Positions 26,601 through 34,114 of a stretch of 64,000 nucleotides of DNA are shown in pieces. The notes under the pieces were generated by a model. It had not been told where the DNA came from, did no database searches, and saw only the letters and a list, made by a program, of their open reading frames with translations. Source of the DNA: Siphonodentalium dalli. Its lineage: Eukaryota > Mollusca > Scaphopoda > Gadilida > Siphonodentaliidae. The position numbers and the translations under genes were made by a program. The DNA is taken from NCBI GenBank assembly GCA_032622095.1, contig CP136064.1:249831827-249895826 (forward strand). The letters run 5' to 3'. Each line of letters begins with the position of its first letter. Within the stretch, counting starts at the first letter, position 1.

Positions 26601-29406
26601 TTTTTTAAAACTATTTTGCAAGAATAAATAAATAAATAAAACATGACACAGATTATTTCCTAACGCCAACATTGAATAATCGCCAAAGTTTCAAAATCCC
26701 AAATGTGACAAATCATTTAAACCCGAAAAGCAAAGATGACAAACCATTAAATCCCCAAAAGAAATTAGGAATAGACTATAAGCGGCAAATAACTTTATTC
26801 TTAAAACTTGGATGTCAGATGAGTTTCTTGTTTTGTGCATTAGATTAGACGATCCTTCCATCATAAACAATAATTTTATAGAACTGGAAGAAGGGTACTG
26901 TAGATGTTCTGAAATAATGTCAACACTGTTTGATTTGGGTTTGAATGTGAACCGGAGAAGCTGTTAAACTACAAAAATCGGTCGATGTTGATATTTTCGA
27001 CTGTCACTGTTCATAACATTCCAAGCCAATGCTCTTACACTGGCTGACTTGGTACTGACACGAGAATAATTCCACAAAGTTATTAGTACAGGACAATATC
27101 AACAACAAGAAGAAACTGAGAAAGTTTAGTCGAAATTGGTGTGTCGATATTCTCTTCTTCGGAATGAATGATCGCGAACTGACGAGTGGACAGTCATGAT
27201 ACATCATATTCATCTATTTCATTGAAACATATTTGTGGCAAATGTCTAAGAGTCGAGAACCGTGTCGCAAAATCATTGTCCAGTTACGGAGTCTGCTGAA
27301 CATTGTTTTGAGTGTTTCTACGGAGTCTGCGACGCACTGATAGACCTACTGATATATAGTGTTGTTATGTACATGTATGCATGGACTGGTTGTAAGATTG
27401 TAGGCCGTTAATGACCGCGGTTGTACCGCCAGTCAACCATGGTCGAGTGGTATCACCGCGAATGACATTTTTCTTATACGGCGTTGCTTTATAAATGTAA
27501 GACATTCTTATGTCTCATCCTATGGCACTTCGGACGACAATGGGCGACATTAGTTGCATACTAAAATTTAACATCAAAATGTCACGATAACTTAAGGTGC
27601 TCGCCAAAAGAGGCAAAACATGCGATATTATGTCGCTTTTTGGTGCATAATTTATGTCGCATGTTTTGTAACTTTCGGTACGGGACTGAAACGACATTAG
27701 TAAGTGGCCCGAGTAGTATTCCACTGACCGTAATACTATATTGGCTTCTATGGCTTTTTCTATGATATCGCCTTTTACCGTAGCTTATTTCCATGCCCCA
27801 GAGTACCAGCTAATATGTTTCGATGAAAACAATATAGAATAGCACTTTCCCGATAAAAGTATCAACTTAAAAGTTCGAATATTAGTGTTAGCTAAACATA
27901 TGCAAATTAGCCGTTGAGGTATTGAATTTTGGTACATAATTATGCGAGATAGCTGAGTTACTGGTCTGGGTGTGCTTGGAGATATTCTTACATGGTCAGG
28001 CGGTGGCAAAATCAAAGTAAATATATATTGTTGTCATGGGAAAGGCATAATATTTTATGTGGCTGCACATGCCATGAACTATATATGACGTGGGCATCTT
28101 GTGATCCTATACACTTATAGCTCCATATATCAACCATTCTTTATATACTCGAATAATATCACGGAATAAGTGCCGATTATGTATAGCAAAAATCCTTACA
28201 TATTATGAATTTTCTCATATAATATCAATGACAGAAAATCAGTGCTCATACCCTCTAATTCTAAAGTCATCAACGGTCATGTAGTCGATTTTGACATATG
28301 ACCGTTTTGTCATAGCTTACTAACTTACGATGCGTTCAAAGTCATACATCGTGTTGGTTTTACCATATGTCTCCTGAATATGGCAAACTGCATTATTTTG
28401 AATTAGAGTTTCCTAAAATAAAGGCATTTGGTTACTTCAATCACAATTTCCTAGACACTGTTACTCGCCTAGACAATGGTGTCTGATCTGACATGGATGA
28501 ACGGAAACATACCATATTGGGTGTCATCATGTGATTCGATATATCACGAGTTCCATGCCGACGCATACATGCAGGAATGAACCCAAGCTGCAAAACAGAG
28601 TTCAATCCCTCGCTACATGATGTCTGAACGCTGCCGGCATGTGTATTTTCTTAATTAAATCTAACATTGTTTATAGAAGTGTTTTTTGCCAGTTAAAATT
28701 CACTCTGGCTTGATCTTGACCACTTTCAAATGAATATAGACAGTTCAGTTTCTTAGAATGATGCAGAATGAATTGTAACCTACAAAAGTCTCAAATAAAT
28801 AACCGCGACATTTCTTCACATTCCGTGTAGGTGCGGGCAGTGGTAAGTAATGCGTAGGGGACTGAACTCTGCATGGAGCTTGGCATGAACCATCTGCGTG
28901 TTCGTATTGGCAGACTCTAGAGCTTACACTGTGTGTTACCCACTTTGATGTGCATGCGCGCTTTGTGCTTTGAAACACTTTGTTTGTGATGTATGGTGCA
29001 CATGGTTAGTCTGTAATCATAAAACAAACACCATCTCAATATACGTATCGCAATTATGTCATATGCCCATGACTCCGTGCTTTCGCACCAAAACGCCAGA
29101 TGCGACCTTTCAGAAGCCACATAAAAAGGGAGTTTAGGAAAATCGGGTACCAACTTATCTTTGCCTGCTACACGTACGTCTCTCCAAATTAAATATAATA
29201 TAGATCATGCGGATGTCTCAATGATCCATGTAAATTTAACCTATACATACCGTTATGTTCATATTCATGTCGGGTGAAAACGATGTGACGTTGGCACTGA
29301 CGCCGAACGTCGGCCCATACGTCGTATAGCAACAGCGAGGAGTCTGACCAGAAGCTAAAGACAATGCTATGGTAAAGCATATCAACCATAATGTAAAACC
29401 CTCCAT
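865..29406 (-). CDS. Spliced host gene: ependymin-related domain followed by EGF-like repeats (13 exons traced, 3' end outside window)
   Basis: Exon-by-exon reconstruction on the minus strand: 29406-29251, 16086-15967, 13401-13299, 11746-11582, 7043-6963, then four pairs of an 18-nt microexon and an EGF exon down to 865. Every junction has an AG acceptor and GT donor, and every phase matches its neighbour, giving about 379 codons without a stop. The first ~208 residues have the ependymin-related layout: signal peptide, CC pair near the mature N-terminus, YD...QQR segment, FDF..VTLY...CT segment, W....Y...C segment and a C-terminal SVFDIPESC that resembles SVFTPPSTC of vertebrate EPDR1 (from memory). 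EPDR proteins are secreted or lysosomal lipid-binding glycoproteins; several N-x-S/T sites fit this. EGF repeats downstream suggest an extracellular adhesive or membrane-bound product. The stop codon and any membrane segment would lie left of position 1. No transcript evidence is available here. Confidence 0.78.
1351..1368 (-). CDS. 18-nt microexon, copy 4 of 4
   Basis: Same arrangement with one substitution, giving NQTNI instead of NQTNN. The length is conserved at 18 nt and the phase at 1-1. Confidence 0.58.
2093..2200 (-). CDS. EGF-like exon, copy 3 of 4 (diverged, 108 nt)
   Basis: In frame but one codon shorter between Cys3 and Cys4 (x9 instead of x10), with replacements such as GYHGSCYDNG and GWTGHS. 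The donor is GTGAAT rather than GTGAGT, so it may be spliced less efficiently. This is the most diverged EGF copy and sits in a short unit lacking about 0.65 kb of intron. Confidence 0.75.
2577..2594 (-). CDS. 18-nt microexon, copy 3 of 4
   Basis: Identical in length, phase and flanking signals to the other copies (acceptor TGCAG, donor GTGAGTATC). Confidence 0.6.
3964..4074 (-). CDS. EGF-like exon, copy 2 of 4
   Basis: 111 nt, phase 1 to 1, same splice signals as the other copies. The frame is open and all five visible cysteines are present, the sixth being split over the intron. It differs from the neighbouring copies by a few substitutions (for example DENYICYC). Confidence 0.82.
4449..4466 (-). 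CDS. 18-nt microexon, copy 2 of 4
   Basis: Same sequence, splice sites and phase as the copy at 6377. It supplies GT to finish the last cysteine of the preceding EGF exon and links it to the next with residues NQTNN. Confidence 0.6.
5892..6002 (-). CDS. EGF-like exon, copy 1 of 4
   Basis: 111 nt, phase 1 to 1, acceptor TTTTCAACAG and donor GTGAGTATG. Encodes (Y)TSPCVYNPCGDHGSCG... with spacing C-x4-C-x5-C-x10-C-x-C-x8-C, a canonical EGF module (TCYC, GWTG). The sixth Cys codon is split across the donor. There is no calcium-binding DxDE signature at the start. Confidence 0.82.
6377..6394 (-). CDS. 18-nt microexon, copy 1 of 4
   Basis: Exactly 18 nt between acceptor ..CATTGCAG and perfect donor GTGAGTATC, phase 1 to 1. 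Joined to exon 5 it reads G-NQTNN-Y into the next EGF exon; joined after an EGF exon its first two bases (GT) complete that exon's sixth cysteine codon (T|GT). It also contains a glycosylation sequon (NQT). The alternative, that CAG|GTAACC is itself a donor, is possible, but the exact fit of the split Cys codon favours an exon. Confidence 0.6.
6963..7043 (-). CDS. Exon 5: C-terminal end of the EPDR domain
   Basis: 81 nt, phase 1 to 1. Acceptor ACATTTTGCAG (before 7043), donor CAAG|GTAAAT (after 6963). It encodes HTSITPYTFSPVANASVFDI then PESCVQ. The SVF..P..C pattern matches the conserved C-terminal motif of ependymin-related proteins. The last ~18 nt of this exon with its donor recur as relics in every downstream duplication unit (712-730, 1937-1955, 3811-3829, 5739-5757), so the tandem duplications started inside this exon. 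Confidence 0.78.
7050..8150. other. Intron sequence, nothing recognised
   Basis: AT-rich, without convincing exons. An 89-codon plus-strand frame at 7544-7813 has no splice context or domain and is antisense to the host gene. Confidence 0.5.
8155..8420. repeat. Diverged repeat with a poly-G run, related to the 21.5-22.7 kb element
   Basis: A run of about 17 G at 8190-8206 is followed by 'gtgccatattttcaccc..ccattttggatc', which resembles the internal unit of the element at 21487-22710 ('gtgtcatatttgaaccc..ccattttggatc'). Confidence 0.45.
9877..10039. mobile_element. Short foldback MITE with (T)TGGGTAA termini
   Basis: TTGGGTAAAATTGTTACCC at 9877-9895 and GGGTAACAATTTACCCAA at 10022-10039 are inverted copies, each itself nearly palindromic. 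The 163-bp interval has no coding capacity. It abuts a second MITE at 10046. Confidence 0.55.
10046..10538. mobile_element. MITE with TTAA target duplication (family A)
   Basis: TTAA at 10042-10045 and 10539-10542 flank a 493-bp element whose ends AGGTACGGTTGGCCTT and (inverted) AGGCACGTGCGGCCTT match at most positions. No transposase. TTAA duplications are typical of piggyBac-like and some Kolobok-like families; which one is not determined. Contains the recurrent decamer AAAGAGCGTT twice. Confidence 0.65.
11450..11505 (-). pseudogene. Degenerate copy of the 3' end of EPDR exon 4
   Basis: The minus strand reads ATCGCAGAAG|GTGAGACAGC, echoing GTTGCAGAAG|GTGAGAGAGC of exon 4 about 100 bp upstream in the gene, and flanking intron bases also match. 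Only the last ~25 nt of exon sequence are recognisable, so it is probably a small local duplication rather than a used exon, although 24 nt in phase 1-1 could be spliced. Confidence 0.45.
11582..11746 (-). CDS. Exon 4: EPDR domain (W...Y...C core)
   Basis: 165 nt, phase 1 to 1, acceptor CCCTTACTTAACAG and donor GAAG|GTGAGAG. Residues begin (D)NATQIGFYNVSGLMIYDW and run to AGCALISVTLDVAE. This corresponds to the PQNSTFEDQY...W...Y...C region of EPDR1. Three features fit an extracellular glycoprotein: sequons NAT and NVS, and a lone cysteine. A degenerate copy of its 3' end plus donor lies at about 11450-11505. Confidence 0.78.
12628..12872 (+). mobile_element. LINE fragment: C-terminal zinc-knuckle tail
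   Basis: The plus strand reads ITASHKLPIEWARWKKYPND, then one stop, then TICGEDLGAEYHLVIICRHV and RKQYIPEYFWKNPTREK. The CxxC...GxxYH....C pattern after a HKLPIE..W segment is the C-terminal tail of the same LINE family as at 13560-14470. It is 5'-truncated, with an in-frame stop. Its 3' side is cut by a family-A MITE fragment. Confidence 0.65.
12873..13237. mobile_element. Truncated family-A MITE
   Basis: Shares long stretches with 10200-10538 ('ttatgtaaacaaaagca', 'cctgatatggaac.aataaagagcgttta', 'gaacaaatatgaatatt') and the same right end (CGTTCCT|TTAA). The left part is missing. Confidence 0.6.
13299..13401 (-). CDS. Exon 3: EPDR domain (VTLY...CT segment)
   Basis: 103 nt between acceptor AATATTTAG (before 13401) and donor GTAAGGTCA (after 13299), phase 0 to 1. 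It encodes 34 residues beginning VTLYTTHDGVCTGI and ending QCVQ. In ependymins this is the LYK.GV...C(T/S) strand region with the central cysteine. I predicted an exon entering in phase 0 and leaving in phase 1 between exons 2 and 4 before finding it, which strengthens the model. It lies between a MITE fragment (ends about 13237) and a LINE tail (begins about 13560), neither of which overlaps it. Confidence 0.77.
13560..14470 (-). mobile_element. 5'-truncated LINE: C-terminal reverse-transcriptase region and zinc-knuckle tail
   Basis: Two overlapping minus-strand frames (14467-13961 and 14012-13605) carry consecutive parts of one LINE ORF2. The first has ALKLKKSTPNAFIYGELGMC, a motif of non-LTR retrotransposon connection regions, and a preceding VLECHLDDSVLIVWG. 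The second has RTRNHKLPIEHVTW and CTLCNLEIGDGYHMVLKCRE. One frameshift near 13.98-14.01 kb separates them. The main polymerase motifs are absent, so it is dead on arrival. It lies in convergent orientation to the related tail at 12628. Confidence 0.75.
14650..14690. repeat. (AT)n microsatellite
   Basis: About 20 uninterrupted TA units directly before the RTE-like repeat pair. Confidence 0.9.
14691..15455. repeat. Tandem pair of RTE/LINE-like 3' repeat units
   Basis: Two copies of about 385 bp (from 14691 and 15075) each begin GAGCCCGACGTTGTCCGGGC, contain twice the phrase 'aaatttcaagtcgatagctc.acccgtttccga', and end in a (GACA)n/(AAAC)n stretch and 'aaaatatatat'. This is the layout of 3' tails of invertebrate RTE-type elements and the SINEs they mobilise. 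The 75-84 codon frames inside are simply the repeat. Confidence 0.65.
15470..15960. other. Intron sequence, nothing recognised apart from a short duplication
   Basis: 'actatgcatatacatgta' occurs twice in a row near 15680-15722. No exon signals seen on either strand before EPDR exon 2. Confidence 0.5.
15967..16086 (-). CDS. Exon 2: EPDR domain (YD...QQR segment)
   Basis: Acceptor ATTCGCTTCAG before 16086 and donor GTGAGTATAA after 15967 define 120 nt, phase 0 to 0, starting ARYDVAVDAIQQRMAV. The YD...QR pattern matches SYDGLNQRVRV of mammalian EPDR1. Two N-glycosylation sequons (NETT, NST) and the ending KLFDFST follow. Alternative acceptors a little upstream exist, but this one has the best pyrimidine tract and the only phase that fits exon 1. 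Confidence 0.75.
16272..16340. repeat. Near-perfect hairpin, 32-bp arms with 5-nt loop
   Basis: Arms 16272-16303 and 16309-16340 pair at 31 of 32 positions around the loop CATAT. The arm starts GCCAATGCATTCTCTTATAT. It could be a microRNA-like precursor, a small foldback transposon or a replication-slippage product. Located in intron 1 of the EPDR-EGF gene. Confidence 0.7.
16449..16478. repeat. Perfect 30-bp palindrome (also at 18126-18155)
   Basis: Centre CCCGGG; each half begins CGCTATTCGCCACCC. The half-site contains TGGCGAATAG, the same phrase that opens each satellite unit. An imperfect third half-site lies at 16416-16440. Confidence 0.85.
17540..17982. mobile_element. MITE with TTAA target duplication (family B)
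   Basis: TTAA at 17536-17539 and 17983-17986. Ends AGGGGTAATGTAC and (inverted) AGGGATACTGTAC match at 11 of 13 positions. 443 bp, no coding capacity. It sits between the two duplicated satellite segments. Confidence 0.65.
20060..21000. repeat. Three diverged copies of a dispersed repeat
   Basis: 'tctactttcagag.ctac..gtttccag' followed by 'ttttagt.gaaaca' recurs near 20150, 20690 and 20868. The last two also share 'tttaaagagcgtttcctgattataca.atatta'. No protein signature. Confidence 0.55.
21487..22710. mobile_element. 1.2-kb non-autonomous element with palindrome arrays at both ends
   Basis: Terminal inverted repeats TTTAGGACATGGGAAT (21487) and its inverse ending at 22710. Inside each end is a tandem array of a 22-23 bp unit built on the palindrome TTCGTGGCCACGAA: six copies at 21518-21655 and five at 22577-22687, in opposite orientation. 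The centre has about four units of roughly 130 bp around 'ccattttggatcgg', plus smaller inverted copies of 'gggccaccctacaacacc'. No clear target duplication. The two 132-138 codon minus-strand frames inside translate these repeats and resemble no protein. Confidence 0.7.
22711..24780. other. Intron sequence, mostly unique
   Basis: A 106-codon plus-strand frame (22727-23047) and a 75-codon frame (24199-24426) have no recognisable domain and are antisense to the gene. 'attataagatcg.gagactt' recurs at about 23478 and 24028, a weak dispersed repeat. Confidence 0.45.
24820..25160. repeat. Two direct copies of a ~180-bp repeat
   Basis: 'tctccatagggtt.agtgttaaattttgatc.caactgta.cca.caagaat' occurs at about 24830 and 25011, with further matches downstream. 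Confidence 0.6.
25340..25545. repeat. Isolated copy of the G-run satellite unit
   Basis: Contains the G-run, 'tttattcttaaaacttggatg', 'gcattagattagacgatcc' and 'ctgcgatctgaattggttgggg', matching the 16.4-20 kb satellite. Another partial copy is at about 26783-26895. Confidence 0.7.
25545..25690 (+). mobile_element. LINE 3' remnant (CR1/L2/Jockey-type C-terminus)
   Basis: The plus strand reads FDEFKSGLKAHLFERVFKHL followed by a stop, the standard C-terminal end of these LINEs ('..F+s.LK.hLF'). The portion upstream contains a stop. Confidence 0.6.
25800..26125 (-). mobile_element. LINE C-terminal remnant
   Basis: The minus-strand frame from 26118 reads VIPIFIGATGAVTKNCSKWI, then FAPYQLQKAALLGTVYILRR. 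The V.P..IGA.G.V.K....I ... LQK.A.LGTA.ILRK pattern is the recurrent C-terminal tail of a group of non-LTR retrotransposon polyproteins. Flanked by an (ATT)n run. Confidence 0.65.
26125..26172. repeat. (ATT)n/(AGT)n microsatellite
   Basis: 'attattattattattatta' followed by 'gtagtagtatta', at the LINE remnant border. Confidence 0.8.
26900..29245. other. Proximal part of intron 1, nothing recognised
   Basis: AT-rich, with only short frames and no splice-supported exons. A G-run lies at 26341-26351 just before this stretch. Confidence 0.5.
29251..29406 (-). CDS. Exon 1: signal peptide and N-terminus of the EPDR domain
   Basis: ATG at 29406 opens 52 codons: MEGFTLWLICFTIALSLASG is a classic signal peptide (hydrophobic core, small residues before the likely cleavage site), followed by QTPRCC, the paired or near-paired cysteine typical of the start of mature ependymin-related proteins. 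The exon ends ACG|GTATGT, a good donor, in phase 0. Another frame on this strand is also open here, but only this frame gives a signal peptide and joins in phase to exon 2. The intron that follows is about 13 kb and carries most of the mobile DNA of the left half. Confidence 0.8.
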
Positions 29407-29430
29407 TGAAGATGGGTTTTATCGCCGCTG

Positions 29431-29598
29431 AACTGAAGTGCGGATTTGTTGCAGGTCCTTGTGGATTCTAACGAACCCAGCAGTGAACCTCGCAGGACAC
29501 AGCCACGCAGACAAAATGTTAACTCAAGTTAGAATTGGTAGCAGGTCCTTGTGAATTCTAACGAACTCAACAGTGAACTTGACTGGACATCGTCACGA
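29431..29598 (-). promoter_or_regulatory. Upstream region / 5' UTR of the EPDR-EGF gene, with a 90-bp direct duplication
   Basis: Two copies (about 29431-29508 and 29521-29598) share 'gcaggtccttgtg.attctaacgaac.ca.cagtgaac'. They begin 25 bp upstream of the start codon, so they belong to the 5' UTR or core promoter. No convincing TATA box was found in this block. Confidence 0.45.
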
Positions 29599-29639
29599 AG
29601 TCAATAAAGCCAACACCACGACACTTGTTAATAACGTCC

Positions 29640-30180
29640 TTGAAGAAAAGTGTTTCCTCTTCACGGATATATGATGGAGCATCCCCACAATATTATATCA
29701 ATAGGCATATTCATATTTGTCGCACGTTTGAATCCTTGTCGAATCGATGGCGCAATGTGATTCTACCACGAACATGACTAAACACAATCGAAACAGTTAT
29801 TGCAAAACAAAGAACATGGTTCATATTGCACAATGGCAATATATTTCTGCATAGTCATAGGGAATCTGTCATTGCAAATTGCTATATGTTTTCATGTCGC
29901 TTGACAACTATTGTGGGTTGATTCTTAGAGCCGCCGTGATTAGTTATTTGAACCGAACGAACCTATTTACTTATATATTGTATACCTCACGATTTGTCCA
30001 CGTACCTCAATTCGCAGAACTATCGATCCGTATATACGCGTGCATGCTTAAATCGACAAATGGATCCAATGTATGCACACACACAAGATCGTTATTGGAT
30101 TTCATGATAAAAATAAAATAGCGATATAAAATATACGACAAGCCGTTTGTACCGCGTACGGTGTGACACCATGTTATAAT
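29640..30180. other. Upstream intergenic sequence, nothing recognised
   Basis: An 80-codon frame at 29879-30121 has no domain or splice signals. Confidence 0.4.
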
Positions 30181-30189
30181 TTTTATGTA

Positions 30190-30940
30190 ACAATTTGAAT
30201 TAGTCCTCTAGATCAAAGATGGCCGCCAAAAGTGGCCGGAAGTGGGAACATTGATGATTTTACATACATGTCGCCTACTACATTTCCTATTGTATCGAAC
30301 TGGTAACGATTAGGGAATATATTTCTCATCATTCATGATAACAAATCACTTCGGCATCAGATTAGTTTATTTATTGGATCCTAACCTTGATTGTCTTCTC
30401 CAAATACGATGTTTTAAAGAGTGGTATGAATTTTCGCCAAAATTGACTTCTTTATTTTCTAACTATTTCTTTAGGAAAATTAGAATTAAGTGATGATAGA
30501 AGTGAGTAGGATCATTCCATTAGGTATTGACATCTAGGTAGATCAAGAAAATGTCAACCTCATCCAAGATGGCTTCCAAGATGGCGGCCAAAATACGATA
30601 ATACGCCAATTTTACCCTCTATCACCCAATAACGTTGCTGTCATGCAGAAGGTGAATTTCCTTTTCCAAATATTGAAACAATCCTAATAGTTTCCTTACC
30701 ATAATTCGACTCAAATTCGAGTTCATATCACAATTATTTTCCAAATAAGCATTGTGAAATTTTTTAGACGTCAAATAACATGTGCTAAACATGTCCATCT
30801 GCCTGTTATATATATTAAAGAATTTCTACTCTACTTTAGATAATCCGAAGTTATTGATATCTCATTGTAACCGAGATGGTCGCCAATGTGGCGGAAATGT
30901 CGAAATTGACATTAAAATACATATATTTCCGCAATATATC
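30190..30940. repeat. Diverged copies of the 'aagatggcggccaaaa' repeat
   Basis: 'aagatggc.gccaaaa' phrases at about 30218, 30575-30590 and 30872, spaced 300-360 bp, relate this block to the arms of the foldback element at 37473-41782. Confidence 0.5.
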
Positions 30941-31156
30941 CCAGCGTGTATGACTGACACATATGCACATCATTATCATGCATGGGAATTTCGGAGAGAA
31001 CATTCCATTCACAATATAAAAACGAGATATATGTCCAAGCACGTTAAATGTGTGGACTTGTTCAGATATTATAGCTATACTTTAATCTTGTCCATCACCA
31101 TGATACATGTCTGTATAAGCTTTGTTGATGAATAATAATGACCAGTTTTACATAGC

Positions 31157-32461
31157 GACTAGCAGGTGACCCGACTTCGTCCGGGCTTTGACCTTGAATC
31201 GACCATTTTGAAGGTCAAGGTCAGGTCGGGTTAACGATTTGACCCGTACAAAACACGCCCCCGACAAATGTATCCCGAGACACGTATGCTGCACCTAGGT
31301 GTAAAATTTCGTCGAAATCCGCCAGTTTTACCCGATTTGACCTTGAATTGATCATTGTCAAGGTCAGGTCGGGGTCACAATTTAACCCGCCATGACACTT
31401 CCCGTGGGTAGCACGTTTGCGCTCAATCGGTTCGAGTCTATAAAAGACACACACATATATATCATTTGTGGGTACCCGTTTCAAGGTGAAGATCACCTCG
31501 GGCGGAAAATCTGACCCGATGAAAATCTCCCCCGTTTCTAGGAAGCCCTAAGTACGTAATAATCACACAACACGCTCATGTCTGGATACAGACACGCTCA
31601 CGTGTGGACCCAGACGTAAGAATCACATTACACGCTCTTTATCAACGACACTGCGTATACGAACGCTCTTTAACTATCAACGCGATTAACCCCACTGTGC
31701 CAATGGCGGTAATTTTTGTGACTGGGTGTGGATAATGGGTGCTCTGAGCTTCTCTAAAACGGCGGTAAACAATGCCCGTTGAATTTTAACATTAGATTGG
31801 AAGTTTGAGCTCAATCGGTCCAGTCGTTTTCCCGGCCATAGCTAACAGACAAACAACAAACAGACAGAAGTCCCAAAATATATAGTAGACTAGCAGGTGA
31901 TCCGACTTCGTCCGGGATTTGACCCTGAATTGACCATTTTGAAGGTCAAGGTCAGGTCGGGGTCACGAAAGACTCCCCGGAGAAAATTACCCGTAGGTAT
32001 AAAATTTCGTCGAAATCCGTCCAGCGGTTTTCTCGGCCATAGCTAACAGACAAACAAACAGACAGAAGTCCCAAAATATATATTAGATCATTTGTGGGTA
32101 CCCGTCGGAAAAACTAACCCGATGAAAATCTCCCCCATTCCTAGGAACCCCTAAGTACGAATCACACAACGCGCTCATGTCTGGACACAGACACAACACG
32201 CTCATGTCTGGACACATATACGCTCAACGACACTGCGGGTACGAACGCTCTTTAACTATCACGCGATTAACCCATGAATTGCCATTGCGGTGGCGAGGGA
32301 ATGGAGAAGGAGTGCTCTGACGTTCTCCAAAACGACGGTAAACACTGCCCGTGGTTTTTAACCTTAGATTGGAAGTTTGAACTCAATCGGCCCAGCCGTT
32401 TTCCCGGCCATAGCTAACAGACAAACAACAAACAGACAGAAGCCCCAAAATATATAGTAGT
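31157..32461. repeat. RTE-like repeat tails in tandem
   Basis: Two starts GACTAGCAGGTGAYCCGACT (31162, 31888) and three ends 'acagacagaag.cccaaaatata' (about 31862, 32065, 32445). They share 'gaaggtcaaggtcaggtcgggg' and 'aactcaatcgg.ccag.cgttttc.cggccatagctaacagac'. Same general family layout as 14691-15455. Confidence 0.65.
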
Positions 32462-32764
32462 ACCAATTACTTGCTCCAACACGCTTGGTACAATATTACC
32501 CCAGTCATTTGTACAAGCCAACCAATGAACCGGCTGCAACCATTGCAGGCGCTGCTCTAGTTTGATCAGAACATGCTGATACTCATCAGTATGACAAGCT
32601 GTCTGGTACTCTTTTAACGCATGAATGATGCGAAGCCGACACAGTACGAGCGACCTTGCTCAATGGTCACAACTTGGCGCTAGTTTTGAAACAGCGAGCA
32701 ATCAGACAATTGCACGTCGCTCAAAGCGGCCAAGCCACTGCTATTTGGAGACTCAATGACCGGC

Positions 32765-32840
32765 GACGCGCTGCGAACCCATATCGACGTGTTTACAGCG
32801 AATACAGGTCCGACACGCTAACCACTGGACCACGGAGCTC
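32765..32840 (-). repeat. tRNA-like sequence, probable SINE head
   Basis: The minus strand has an A-box TGGTCCAGTGGTTAGCG and, about 45 nt later, GGGTTCGCAGC resembling a B-box, a spacing that fits a tRNA. The would-be acceptor arms do not pair, so this is more likely a tRNA-derived SINE or tRNA relic than a working tRNA gene. Confidence 0.5.
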
Positions 32841-32859
32841 CGTTGTTGGATAGTCTGTC

Positions 32860-34110
32860 CAAATGACACGGAAGTTTTCTGACATAATATCCAAAATATC
32901 CTAATGTTGGTACTCTTGGTGATTGGAATGGGAAATTGACACCGAATGATCAGACACCTGCTTCTACCATTCTGGAAACAATATATGTGTAGAAAGTAAT
33001 GTTGATGATTGCATCATGCTTAAACTGCTTGTCACCAGGCCATACTAAGTATACCGGTATACTTCCAGGTGTGTATTACTGTTTACTGTGACGATCAAGA
33101 TCGTGACAAAATCGAACTAGAATTCAAGCAAGATAACTACTTTATCGATAGTAGTATATGTTTTATATTACTACATGTATGTATACAATTAGTTTATCTC
33201 GTGCAAGTAGCGTTAAGGTGTATCTGTACCATCACACTCTTGATAGGTGGGTAGATAACTAGATATAAAATGACTCCCGGAAATGACATATGCATACTTG
33301 ATGTCGAAACCAGTCGACAATGAAATGCATACATAGTGTTTTACTTCTTATATAGTGTTGTATTAATCATGGAACAAATACTGTTTAAACTAAGGTCTGT
33401 ACGATAAAACTTAATTTCATACCAAGTGAACATGTATGGAGCTCTTCATTCAATAGCGTCCCCATGCTGAACTTAATATATATATGCCACTTTGTTGGGG
33501 TAGATTATCATGATGTATGATGTATAAAATTTATGGGATAGAACACAACCCGACTGATCTGACAACTCATAGTCGAACACAATTAGAACAGTTTGAGCAT
33601 TAAACTATATATGGATCGACCTATAATATGATCTGAAAGATGTCATTATTATTATAGAGAACCATGGCCACCTCCATAGTTACGCGTGATAATTCAACTT
33701 CCTTCATTTTTGAATTTCCTTTGGTTCACGATAACGTTCTAACGAGCTCTTCTAAACTCCAAATATTACAAATGTTACTACATTATGTTGTAAGATGTTG
33801 GTGGACTACGTTGCCCAAAATGTCCTTTAGTATTCAGAACCTGGATTTCAGAGTGTATCGAGAGTATAATTGTATCAATCGGCATACCACACAGTGGTGA
33901 ACGTGAACTACCAACCACTATTGTAAAGATGCGTGGCTGACCATCATTGGTGATCTTAACCCCCTGTAGTGTCACGCATCTGCCCATCGGAAGTGGTTAA
34001 ATCAGCACGCAAGAAAGCCATACTAGTAATGACCACCCCAAGCTGTTACAAATTCACACCCCTCTTTGGGTGTTGAACTATAAGCGAGATCACTGAGTCC
34101 CAGCCATAAG
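32860..34110. other. Intergenic, nothing firmly recognised
   Basis: Overlapping frames at 33664-33900 (plus) and 33778-33987 (minus) are both short and carry no known domain. Neither has a complete set of splice signals. Confidence 0.4.
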
Positions 34111-34114
34111 TAGT

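Noticed and set aside
32765-32840. tRNA gene
   Set aside because: A- and B-box-like sequences are present, but the acceptor stem does not pair and the B-box is poor; SINE head preferred.
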